This document shows positions 53,555 to 62,700 of a stretch of 64,000 nt of DNA, piece by piece. The number at the start of each line of letters is the position of its first letter. The stretch's first letter is position 1. Origin of the DNA: Caballeronia arvi (GTDB lineage: Bacteria > Pseudomonadota > Gammaproteobacteria > Burkholderiales > Burkholderiaceae); the NCBI RefSeq assembly GCF_001544695.2, contig NZ_FCOM02000015.1:87679-151678 (forward strand), in the 5' to 3' direction. The notes below the pieces were generated by a model, which had not been told where the DNA came from, did not search any database, and worked only from the letters and a program-made list of their open reading frames with translations. Made by a program: the position numbers and the translations under genes.

Positions 53555-54580
53555 ATGACGCATATTACTTCCGACGCCCGACTCACTCAGCTCCGCTCGT
53601 GGCTCGAAAACGTCGCCGGTCGCTATCGGTTGAACGTCGCGAGTCTCGCTCCGGCCTCCACCGATGCCAGCTTCAGACGCTACTTCCGGCTCGAATGCGA
53701 TTCGGAGTTCGGCAAGACGCTCATTGCCGTCGATGCACCGCCGCCGGAAAAGTGCCGCGAGTTCGTGCAAGTCGCGGGGCTGCTCGAAGAGGCGGCTGTC
53801 CATGTGCCGAAGATTCTCGAGGCCGATTTCGAAGCCGGCTTCATGCTCGTTACGGATCTCGGCACGACGACTTACATTTCCGTTCTCGACGAAAAAAACG
53901 CGCGCCCTATGATGCGCGCGGCGATCGACACCCTGATCCGCTTTCAGCAAAGCTCCCGTGAAGGCGTCCTGCCGCCCTTCGACGAGGCGTTTCTGCGTCG
54001 CGAGATGGAGCTGATGCCCGAGTGGTTCATCGGCCGGCATCTGGGTCGCGAAGTCAGCGCCGATGAACGCAAGACGCTCGACGATACCTTCACGCTGCTC
54101 GTGCAAAGCGCGCTCGCGCAGCCGCAGACCTTCATGCTGCGCGATTTCATGCCGCGCAATCTCATGGTCTGCGAGCCGAATCCCGGCGTACTGGATTTTC
54201 AGGACGCGGTGTATGGCCCCATCACCTACGACATTGCGTCGCTGATGCGCGATGCGTTCATCAGCTGGGACGAGGAGTTTCAGCTCGATTGCTTCGCGTA
54301 CTACTGGGAGCGCGCGCGAAAGGCCGGCTTGCCCGTCGACGCGGATTTCGGCGAGTTCTACCGCCAGCTCGAATGGATGGGCCTTCAGCGGCACATCAAG
54401 GTGCTCGGCCTGTTCGCGCGCATCCACTATCGCGACGGCAAGCCGCGCTATCTCGCCGATCTGCCTCGTTTCATCGGTTATGCCCGCAAGGTTGCGGAAC
54501 GCTATGCGCCGCTGTGGCCGTTCGCGCGTCTGCTCGATTCGCTGGAAGGCCGCGCGATCGAAGTCGGTTACACCTTCTGA
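53555..54580 (+). CDS. amgK: N-acetylmuramate/N-acetylglucosamine anomeric kinase AmgK
   Basis: A 341-residue aminoglycoside-phosphotransferase-fold kinase. With MurU it feeds recycled MurNAc back to UDP-MurNAc, bypassing fosfomycin-sensitive MurA. The nucleotide/catalytic motif is MLRDFMPRNLMV followed by GVLDFQDAVYGP with the metal Asp. The N-terminal ASTDASFRRYFRLE also matches. The ATG giving MTHITSDARLTQLRSWL was chosen without a strong ribosome-binding site. murU starts 6 nt after its stop, and the pair is the known recycling operon of pseudomonads and many beta-proteobacteria. Confidence 0.92.
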   Translation: MTHITSDARLTQLRSWLENVAGRYRLNVASLAPASTDASFRRYFRLECDSEFGKTLIAVDAPPPEKCREFVQVAGLLEEAAVHVPKILEADFEAGFMLVTDLGTTTYISVLDEKNARPMMRAAIDTLIRFQQSSREGVLPPFDEAFLRREMELMPEWFIGRHLGREVSADERKTLDDTFTLLVQSALAQPQTFMLRDFMPRNLMVCEPNPGVLDFQDAVYGPITYDIASLMRDAFISWDEEFQLDCFAYYWERARKAGLPVDADFGEFYRQLEWMGLQRHIKVLGLFARIHYRDGKPRYLADLPRFIGYARKVAERYAPLWPFARLLDSLEGRAIEVGYTF

Positions 54581-54586
54581 TTCACG

Positions 54587-55291
54587 ATGACCCACGCTCT
54601 GAAAACGGCGATGATCTTCGCCGCGGGACGCGGCGAACGCATGCGGCCGCTCACCGATACCTGTCCGAAACCTCTGCTGGAAGCAGGCGGAAAGCCGCTC
54701 ATCGTCTGGCAGATCGAGCGGCTCGCGGCGGCTGGCATCGAAACGATCGTCGTCAATCATGCGTGGCTCGGCGAGCAGATCGAAGCCGTGCTGGGTGACG
54801 GATCGCGCTGGGACGTCGCGCTGCGCTACTCGCCCGAGACGGATGCGCTGGAAACGGCGGGCGGCATCGCAAAGGCGCTGCATCTGATCGGCGACGGCGT
54901 GTTTATCGCGGTGAGCGGCGATGTGTTCTGCGATTTCGACTACGCGACGTTGCGCGAACCCGCCGCTACGTTGTCGGCGCTCGAAACACCGGGAATGCAT
55001 CTCGTGATGGTGCCGAATCCACCGTTCCATCCTAAAGGCGATTTCGCCTTGCGCGATGACGGCACGCTCGCACTCGACGGCGAACCGCGTTACACGTTCG
55101 GCAACATCGGGCTGTACGACACGCGCATGTTCCGCGATCTCGCGCCCGGCACGCGCCGCGCGCTGACGCCTTACTACCGCGAGGCCATTGCGTCGGGGCA
55201 CGCGAGCGGCGAGCTTTACGAGGGCCGCTGGGAAAACGTCGGCACGCCCGCGCAACTCCAGGCACTTGACGAGGAACTGAGGGCACGCTGA
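54587..55291 (+). CDS. murU: N-acetylmuramate alpha-1-phosphate uridylyltransferase MurU
   Basis: A 234-residue nucleotidyltransferase that makes UDP-MurNAc from MurNAc-1-phosphate and UTP. The signature AMIFAAGRGERMRPLTDTCP with KPLLEAGGKPLI lies at the N-terminus. Asp residues in VSGDVFCDFDY bind the metal, and WENVGTPAQLQAL ends the protein. It is coupled to amgK. The general sugar-nucleotidyltransferase fold would also fit a mannose-1-phosphate enzyme, but the amgK partner decides the call. Confidence 0.93.
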   Translation: MTHALKTAMIFAAGRGERMRPLTDTCPKPLLEAGGKPLIVWQIERLAAAGIETIVVNHAWLGEQIEAVLGDGSRWDVALRYSPETDALETAGGIAKALHLIGDGVFIAVSGDVFCDFDYATLREPAATLSALETPGMHLVMVPNPPFHPKGDFALRDDGTLALDGEPRYTFGNIGLYDTRMFRDLAPGTRRALTPYYREAIASGHASGELYEGRWENVGTPAQLQALDEELRAR

Positions 55292-55367
55292 GCGTCGGGG
55301 ATTGGGACGCATCCGATGGTAAAATGCGCGGTTCTCCCGTCTTTTCCTTCCCCGCGGTCCGCAAACC

Positions 55368-56756
55368 ATGTCCGATACTCGTCCCGATACCCTCTTTGCG
55401 CTTACCGCGCTGTCGCCGCTCGACGGCCGCTACGCCGCCAAGACCGAAGCCCTGCGTGACTGGCTCTCTGAAGCCGCGTTCATGCGTCATCGCGTGACGG
55501 TCGAGATTCACTGGCTGATCGCGCTGTCGCGCGCCGGGTTCGCCGAAGTGCCGCGCTTTTCCGAGGCGTCCGAGCAATTCCTGCTGAATCTCGCCGAGCG
55601 CTTCACCGCGCACGACGCCGCGCGCATCAAAGACATCGAGCGCGTCACGAATCATGACGTGAAGGCCGTCGAATACTGGCTCAAGGAGTCGGTCAAGGGC
55701 CAGCCGGAACTGGAGCGCGCAAGCGAGTTCATCCATTTCGCGTGCACGTCGGAAGATATCAACAACACGTCGCACGGCCTGATGCTCGCGGGCGCGCGCG
55801 AACGCGTGATTCTGCCTGCGCTGCGATCGGTGCATGAGCGGCTCGTCAAGCTCGCACACGCGCACGCCGAACAGCCGATGCTCTCGCGCACGCACGGCCA
55901 GCCCGCCAGCCCGACGACGCTCGGCAAGGAAATCGCGAACGTCGCGGCGCGCCTCGCGCGCGCGATCCAGCGCATCGAGAAGGTCGAACTGCTCGGCAAG
56001 ATGAACGGCGCGGTCGGCAATTTCAACGCGCATCTGTCGGCATACCCGGAGTTCGACTGGGAAGCGTTCTCCAAGGATGTCGTCGAGAATCGTCTGAAGC
56101 TGACGTTCAATCCGTACACGATCCAGATCGAGCCGCACGATTACATGGCCGAACTGTTCGACGCCATCGCGCGTGCGAATACGATCCTTCTCGACCTCGA
56201 TCGCGACGTCTGGGGCTATATTTCGCTCGGCTATTTCAAGCAGAGGACGAAGGCCGGCGAGATCGGCTCGTCGACGATGCCGCATAAGGTCAACCCGATC
56301 GACTTCGAGAACTCGGAGGGCAACCTCGGCCTCGCGAATGCGACGCTGCGCCATCTTTCAGAAAAGCTGCCGGTCTCACGCTGGCAGCGGGACCTGACTG
56401 ATTCGACCGTGCTGCGCAACATCGGCGTGGCATTCGGTTACTCGCTGCTCGCCTACGATGCGCTGATCCGCGGTCTCGACAAGTTGGAAGTGAACGCGGC
56501 GCGCCTGAACGAAGATCTCGACAACTGCTGGGAAGTGCTCGCCGAACCCGTACAGACGGTGATGCGCCGCTACGGCATCGAGAATCCGTACGAGCAGTTG
56601 AAGGAACTGACCCGCGGCAAGGGCATCACGCGCGAAGCGCTGCAGGCGTTCGTCGGCGGGCTGGCGATCCCGGCCGTGGCAAAGAAGCTGCTGCTGGACA
56701 TGACGCCGGGGTCGTATATCGGCAAGGCGGTCGAACTGGCGAAGCGGATTGCCTAA
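55368..56756 (+). CDS. purB: Adenylosuccinate lyase
   Basis: A 462-residue enzyme of purine synthesis that releases fumarate from SAICAR and from adenylosuccinate. The family signature SSTMPHKVNPIDFENSEGNL is present, with ALSPLDGRYAAKTEALRDWL at the N-terminus and the catalytic His region SRTHGQPASPTTLG. The length is typical of the proteobacterial type. A TAAAAT hexamer about 45 nt upstream may be the -10. It ends at a strong terminator shared with gntK. Confidence 0.97.
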   Translation: MSDTRPDTLFALTALSPLDGRYAAKTEALRDWLSEAAFMRHRVTVEIHWLIALSRAGFAEVPRFSEASEQFLLNLAERFTAHDAARIKDIERVTNHDVKAVEYWLKESVKGQPELERASEFIHFACTSEDINNTSHGLMLAGARERVILPALRSVHERLVKLAHAHAEQPMLSRTHGQPASPTTLGKEIANVAARLARAIQRIEKVELLGKMNGAVGNFNAHLSAYPEFDWEAFSKDVVENRLKLTFNPYTIQIEPHDYMAELFDAIARANTILLDLDRDVWGYISLGYFKQRTKAGEIGSSTMPHKVNPIDFENSEGNLGLANATLRHLSEKLPVSRWQRDLTDSTVLRNIGVAFGYSLLAYDALIRGLDKLEVNAARLNEDLDNCWEVLAEPVQTVMRRYGIENPYEQLKELTRGKGITREALQAFVGGLAIPAVAKKLLLDMTPGSYIGKAVELAKRIA

Positions 56757-56760
56757 AGAT

Positions 56761-56790
56761 AAAGCCCCGGAAATCCGGGGCTTTTTTTAC
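56761..56790. terminator. Bidirectional terminator between purB and gntK
   Basis: AAAGCCCCGG (56761-56770) pairs with CCGGGGCTTT (56775-56784), AAAT loop, then T residues. Flanking A and T runs allow use on both strands. It overlaps the end of gntK by a few bases. Confidence 0.92.
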
Positions 56791-57284
56791 TTTCGTGTCT
56801 TCAGCTTCTCGATCACGTTATCGACGATCTGCTCGGGCGTAAGCTCGATGCTCTCGGTGATCGCCTCGTCCTCGCCGGGTTCCTCCAGCGTATCGAGCTG
56901 GCTCTGCAACAGCGACGGATCGAAGAAATGCCCCGTGCGCGAGCCAAGACGCTCGTGCAGCACGTCGAACGTGCCGTGCAGATAGACGAAACACACGTCC
57001 TTGTCGCCCGCGCGCAGAATGTCGCGATACGAGCGTTTCAGCGACGAGCACGTGAATACCGCCGTCTCGCCAGCGCGCTGCTTTTCCTCGATCGCCGCGC
57101 GAATGGTCTTCAGCCACGGCCAGCGATCGTCGTCGGTCAGGGGAATACCCTTGTGCATCTTCTCCTTGTTGGCGGCGCTGTGATACGCGTCGCCATCGGT
57201 GAACGCACAATGCAGCCGTTCCGCCAACATCTCGCCGATGAGCGATTTGCCGGCGCCCGACACACCCATTGCGATCAGAATCAT
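56787..57284 (-). CDS. gntK: Gluconokinase
   Basis: A 165-residue P-loop kinase that phosphorylates gluconate to 6-phosphogluconate for the Entner-Doudoroff or pentose phosphate route. The Walker A MGVSGAGKSLIGEMLAE starts at residue 6, and FTDGDAYHSAANKEKM and CSSLKRSYRD complete the family marks. An AAGGAG site lies 7 nt before the ATG. It starts 10 nt after the gluconate permease gene, so permease and kinase form one unit. No GntR-type regulator is adjacent in the window. Confidence 0.95.
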   Translation of the reverse strand: MILIAMGVSGAGKSLIGEMLAERLHCAFTDGDAYHSAANKEKMHKGIPLTDDDRWPWLKTIRAAIEEKQRAGETAVFTCSSLKRSYRDILRAGDKDVCFVYLHGTFDVLHERLGSRTGHFFDPSLLQSQLDTLEEPGEDEAITESIELTPEQIVDNVIEKLKTRK

Positions 57285-57294
57285 CGATTTCTCC

Positions 57295-58659
57295 TTACAC
57301 GAACGCCGCAAGAACGAAAGTCAAACCGAGACCCATCAGGGAAATAATGGTCTCGAGCAACGACCACGTCTTGAATGTCTGGCCGACCGTCATCCCGAAA
57401 TACTCTTTGATCAGCCAGAAACCGCCGTCGTTCACGTGCGAGAAGATCAGCGAGCCTGAACCGGTCGCGAGCACCAGCAATTCCGGGCTCGTGTGACCAC
57501 CCGCCGCCGCGGCGATCGGCGCGACGATGCCGCACGCGGTCGTCATCGCGACAGTCGCCGAACCGGTTGCCAGACGAATCAGCGCGGCGACGAACCAGCC
57601 GAGCAAGAGCGGCGACAGATTCGCCTGCGACGCGGTTGCGACGATCTGCTGGGAAATGCCGCTGTCGCGCAGCACCTGGCCGAAACCGCCGCCCGCACCG
57701 ACGATCAGCGTGATACCGGCGATCGGCGCGAGACATTCGCCACAGAACTTCTGAATCTGATCGCGGTTGAAGCCGCGCGCCGCGCCGAAGGTCCAGAAGC
57801 TGACCAGCACGGCGATCAGGAGCGCCATGTCCGATTGGCCGATGAACCGCAACAAGTCGTTGGGCAGCGTTTTCGGCGTAAAGACCAGATCCGCCCAGCT
57901 TCCGACGAGCATCAGAATGACGGGCAGAAGAATCGTGAACAGCGTGATGCCAAAACTGGGCAGATCGCGCTTCGCCTGGGTGTCGCCGTGCTTTTCGGTG
58001 AACTGGTCGGCGAGCGCGTTGGCATCCGGCAGCTTGATGTACTTGTGAATCAACAGTGCGAAGAGCGGTCCGGCGACGATCGCGGTCGGCACGCCGACGA
58101 TAAGGCCATAAGCAATGGTCTTTCCGATATCGGCGTGGTATTGCTGCACCGCAAGCAGCGCGGCCGGGTGCGGCGGAATCAGACCGTGCACGACCGAGAG
58201 GCCAGCGACCATCGGCAGGCCGATCAGCAGCAGTGACTTTCCAGTGCGTTTTGCGACATTGAACGCGATCGGAATCAGCAGCACGAAGCCGACTTCGAAA
58301 AACACCGGCAAGCCGACGATGATTGCGACGACCATCATCGCCCAATGGATGTTCTTCTCGCCGAAGAGGTGGATCAGCGTATTCGCGATCCGCTCGGCGC
58401 CGCCCGACTCGGCCATCATTTTGCCGAGCATCGTGCCGAGACCGACCACGACGGCAATGTGACCGAGCGTATTGCCGTTGCCCGTTTCAAAGGACTTCAC
58501 GATCTTGTCCATCGGCATGCCGACCGCGAGGGCCAGCAATACGGACACGATCATGAGGACGAGGAACGGATAGACCTTGAAACGCGCGATCATCAGGATC
58601 AGAACCGCGATCGCGATCACCGCGTAGAGCAACAGCATGCTGCCGTGGACGGCTGGCAT
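57295..58659 (-). CDS. gntP: Gluconate permease (GntP/GntT family)
   Basis: A 454-residue inner-membrane proton symporter of the GntP family with about 12 or more hydrophobic segments. Marks: VGLGTMLGKMMAESGGAERIA, HGLIPPHPAALL and FSHVNDGGFWLIKEYFG, all conserved in gluconate permeases. A GGAGG site lies 5 nt before the ATG. The neighbouring kinase gene makes gluconate the most likely substrate. Related members carry idonate, fructuronate or glycerate, so the call rests on context. Confidence 0.93.
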   Translation of the reverse strand: MPAVHGSMLLLYAVIAIAVLILMIARFKVYPFLVLMIVSVLLALAVGMPMDKIVKSFETGNGNTLGHIAVVVGLGTMLGKMMAESGGAERIANTLIHLFGEKNIHWAMMVVAIIVGLPVFFEVGFVLLIPIAFNVAKRTGKSLLLIGLPMVAGLSVVHGLIPPHPAALLAVQQYHADIGKTIAYGLIVGVPTAIVAGPLFALLIHKYIKLPDANALADQFTEKHGDTQAKRDLPSFGITLFTILLPVILMLVGSWADLVFTPKTLPNDLLRFIGQSDMALLIAVLVSFWTFGAARGFNRDQIQKFCGECLAPIAGITLIVGAGGGFGQVLRDSGISQQIVATASQANLSPLLLGWFVAALIRLATGSATVAMTTACGIVAPIAAAAGGHTSPELLVLATGSGSLIFSHVNDGGFWLIKEYFGMTVGQTFKTWSLLETIISLMGLGLTFVLAAFV

Positions 58660-58938
58660 AACGCCTCCTTGATTTTGTTGAGGTTTTTGCGCTATGTATG
58701 CGTTTGCCGTCGCTGCAATACACGTCGGCAACGTCCGGCAAGCGCGCACACAGCGCCAGGCAATCGAATTTTACTTGTAAGCTGGAGAGTCGGGCACAAA
58801 ACGGTGCACAGCGCAACTAGGCGAGTATGCGCTGCTGCAGCCGCGCGAGCAGAGGGCATGCGGCGGCACCCAAAAGCAAAAAAGCCGGCGCTCGTTCGAG
58901 CGTCGGCTTTCTGAAGACATGGGCTGGTGTGACTGCGG
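58660..58938. other. Intergenic region upstream of gntP
   Basis: About 280 nt. It should carry the gntP promoter. I saw no gene, and no clear operator; its left half contains the terminator of the OmpA-like gene. Confidence 0.4.
58878..58910 (-). terminator. Rho-independent terminator of the OmpA-like gene
   Basis: AAAGCCGGCGCTCG (58881-58894) pairs with CGAGCGTCGGCTTT (58897-58910) with one G-T pair. An A run precedes it, which is a T tract on the minus strand. Confidence 0.8.
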
Positions 58939-59640
58939 TTACTGCGTGGCGGTCACGTTGATTTCGACGCGACGGTTCTGAGCCCGGCCAGCGGCGGTCG
59001 CATTGCTCGCAACAGGATTCGATGCGCCGAAGCCCTTTGCCTCGATTTGCTCGGACTGCAAACCGCGTGCCCCCAGGTAACGCGCCACCGACTCGGCCCG
59101 GGCTTGCGACAGGCGCTGATTCGACTCCACCGAACCCGTCGAATCCGTATAGCCCGAGATCTGCGTTTTCGTGAAACGCACGCCATTGTTCGCCGTCAGG
59201 AACGCATTCAACTGCGACTGCGCAGTGCTCGTGAGCGTAGCGCTGCCCGTATCGAAATTCGTGTCGCCTTGCAGCACCACGCGACGCGCAGCCACCGGAG
59301 CCGGCGCAGGGGCCGGTGCCGGTTGTGGAGCGGGTGCCTGTACCACCGGTGCAGGAGGCGTACCACACGTGAAAGTCATCTCACGCGGGTTGTTTCGGCC
59401 TTGGGTACCTTGCACGCCATCCAAGGCTTGCGTCAGCACGACTTGCTGGTCCTTACAGATTCGCGCGGCTGCAGCCATGCACGATTTTTCCGATTCGAAC
59501 AAGCCCGAGCAGTTCACGCGATACGTGTCACGCTGGCCGGCCATGTTCACCTTATAGGCCGTGTAGGTCGGCCCCGTATCTGTTGAACAGGCGGAAAGTA
59601 CGCCGACTGCTGCGAGCACTGCGATGAGGATCTTAGACAT
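58939..59640 (-). CDS. OmpA-family lipoprotein
   Basis: A 233-residue protein. The signal ends in a lipobox (GVLSAC, acylated Cys 18). A unique region of about 75 residues with four Cys follows, then a Pro/Ala repeat linker (PAPQPAPAPAPAP). The C-terminal OmpA domain binds peptidoglycan: FDTGSATLTSTAQSQLNAFL, SGYTDSTGSVESNQRLSQAR and GRAQNRRVEINV. It lies 107 nt downstream of the trimeric autotransporter gene on the same strand. Lipoproteins next to such adhesins can assist their outer-membrane insertion or anchoring; that role is inferred here. Confidence 0.88.
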   Translation of the reverse strand: MSKILIAVLAAVGVLSACSTDTGPTYTAYKVNMAGQRDTYRVNCSGLFESEKSCMAAAARICKDQQVVLTQALDGVQGTQGRNNPREMTFTCGTPPAPVVQAPAPQPAPAPAPAPVAARRVVLQGDTNFDTGSATLTSTAQSQLNAFLTANNGVRFTKTQISGYTDSTGSVESNQRLSQARAESVARYLGARGLQSEQIEAKGFGASNPVASNATAAGRAQNRRVEINVTATQ

Positions 59641-59747
59641 CTCGTGTATTCGAACTGAAATAAATTGAAGGTAATTGGCGCGAGCCCGAACAACCGCATG
59701 CTCGCGATCGTCCAGGCCCTTCTGAGCGCTAACTCAGGCTTCGCGCT

Positions 59748-62700
59748 TTACCAACGATACGAAGCGTTCGCTCCGTACACGGTGCCGGCGCGAGTCGTAC
59801 CCGCACCCGCCTTCAGCACCAGGTTCTGCGTTACGCGCAGGTTGAGAGCAACCGCCGCAGCCGCATAGCCTTGGTACGACGCACCACCAACACCAACCGA
59901 CATCGTCTTGTCTTGATCGATATTCGGGATCATCGCCAAAGCCGTCGACGCTGCGATACCCGAGTAGGCGGAACGCCCAATGTCAGCAATCGCACCCTGC
60001 ATGCCGCCGACCATACTGTCGGTGTAGTTCTTGGCGTCAGCAACAGCCTGGTTCAACTGCCCCACGTTGGCCACGTCTGTGTCCTGCGTACCCGCTGCCA
60101 CATTGGTGATCTGACGTTCGCTGCCTTCCGCGCCAACCGAAACCGTGTTCGGACCATCCGTTACGGCACCGGCACCCAGGGCGACCGAGTCATCCCCTGA
60201 AGCATGGCTGTTCGCACCGATCGCCACTGCATTCGCGCCGTTGGCCACCGCGCTGGCGCCCATCGCCACTGCGTTGACACCCGTCGCCTGCGCGTTCGCG
60301 CCCGCTGCCACAGCATGTGTACCGCTTGCGGTCGCTGCTTCGGTGGTCCGGTTGCCGTCCGCATTGAACAGCGGGTTATCCTCGGTCGTCACGTTTTGAA
60401 CCTGAGCGGCCAAGGCATTCAGTTGCGCCACGTTGATCAGGTCAGTCGGCGCGACGCTGGTACTGACATTGTGAATCACAGTACCTGCCGTGCCGCCCAA
60501 CGTGATGTTGCTGTAGTCCGTAGTGCCATCCGCATTCGAATCGAAAGTCACGGCGGTCTTGGCAGTGCCGTTGTCGTAGAGCCCCGTATCCTTCAATTGT
60601 CCGATCGTCGCTACGTCGTCGTTCGCCACACCGTTGGCAATGTGCGTCAGTCGGAGCTTGTCGCCCTGGTCATTACCGAACGACACCGTATTCGCCTGAT
60701 TCGCCACTGCGTTGGTGCCGATTGCTACCGCATTTCTGGCCGTCGCACTGGCGTTCCCGCCGATAGCTATCGAGTTTTCACCCGTCGCTTCAGAATCGAT
60801 CAGGATCGAATTGGCATGGAAGTACTTGATGCCCTTGCCGTTGACGATACTGCTCAACGAAGTCGACATGCTCGTCACACCGCTCACTACCGTGCTCACG
60901 GTCGTGGACAACGAGTTCACCGTCGTCGAGATCGACACGATACCCGTCGACAGAGACGTGATGCTGGTCGAAGTCGACGTCGACAACGAGTTGATACCCG
61001 TGGACAGCGAATTCACGCCCGTGGACAGCGACGAGATTCCGCTCGACAGCGACGAGATGCCCGTGGACAACGAACTCACACCCGTCGACAGGCTGCTGAT
61101 GCCGGCCGAAGTCGACGTCGACAGACTGTTGATGCCCGTCGACAGACTGCTCACACCCGTGGACAGACTGTTGATGCCCGCCGAGGTCGACATCGACAGA
61201 CTGTTGACGCCCGTCGACAGGCTGTTGATGCCCGTCGAAGTCGACGTCGACAGACTATTCAGACCCGTGGACAGACTGCTCACACCCGTCGACAGACTAT
61301 TGATGCCCGTCGAAGTGGACGTCGACAGACTGTTCATGCCCGTCGACAGACTGTTGATGCCCGTCGAGCTCGACAGCGACAGCGAACTCAACTGACCGTA
61401 GTTCACCGCGTCGTTCGTCTCCGTGCCGTCTGCCACGTTCTTCAGCTTCACCGGCGCATGACCCTGGCCGCCCAGCGTCACTTGCGTGTGGTTCGCATCG
61501 TCGTACTGCACCGAGTTCGCCACACCCGTGGACAGGCTGTTGATGCTCGTCGAGGTCGAGCTCGACAGCGACACGATACCCGTCGACAGACTGGTGATAC
61601 CCGTCGACACCGACACCGACAACGTGCTCAGGCCCGTGGACAGGCTGGAGACCCCCGTGGACAGGCTGGTGATGCCTGTCGAGGTCGACGTGGACAGGCT
61701 AGTGATGCCCGTCGAAGCCGAAGCCGACAGTGAGTTCATGCCCGTGGACAGGCTGCTCAGGCCCGTCGAGGTCGACGTCGACAGCGAGTTCATGCCCGTG
61801 GACAGGCTGTTGATGCCCGTCGAGGTCGAGACCGACAGCGAGTTCACACCCGTGGACAGGCTGCTCAGGCCCGTCGAGGTCGAGACCGACAGCGAGTTCA
61901 TGCCCGTGGACAGGCTGCTGAGGCCCGTCGAGGTCGACGTCGACAGCGAGTTCACGCCCGTGGACAGGCTGCTGAGGCCCGTCGAAGCCGAAGTCGACAG
62001 CGAGTTCACACCCGTGGACAGGCTATTGATGCCCGTCGAGGTCGATGTGGACAGCGAGTTCAGACCCGTCGAGAGCGAATTCACCCCCGTGGACAAGCTG
62101 CTGATGCCCGTCGAAGTCGACACCGACAGACTGCTCACCCCCGTGGACAGGCTATTGATGCCCGTCGAGGTCGACGTGGACAGCGAGTTCAGACCCGTCG
62201 ACAGACTGTTCACCCCCGTGGACAGGCTGCTGAGGCCCGTGGAGGTCGAACTCGACAGACTGTTCAGACCCGTCGAGAGCGAGCTCACGCCCGTGGACAG
62301 GCTGTTGATGCCCGTCGAGAGGCTGCTGATGCCCGTCGAAGTCGAACTCGACAGACTGTTCAGCCCCGTCGAGAGCGAGTTCACGCCCGTGGACAGGCTG
62401 TTGATGCCCGTGGACGTCGAACTCGACAGACTGTTCAGACCCGTCGAGAGCGAGTTCACGCCCGTGGACAGGCTGCTGATACCCGTGGAGGTCGACACCG
62501 ACAGCGAGTTCACACCCGTCGAGAGCGAATTCACGCCCGTGGACAGCGAGTCCACGCTCGTCGAAAGGCTGCTCACGCCGCTCGACAACGAGCTGATGCC
62601 CGTCGAAGTCGATGTGGACAGCGAGTTCAGACCCGTCGACAGCGAGTTCACGCCCGTGGACAGGCTGCTGACGCTCGTCGAGGTCGACACCGACAGCGAG

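Noticed and set aside
60204..61733. Plus-strand frames across the adhesin repeats with Arg/Gln/His-rich repetitive translation
   Set aside because: They are the complement of the repeat DNA; periodicity comes from the adhesin code and there is no start signal.
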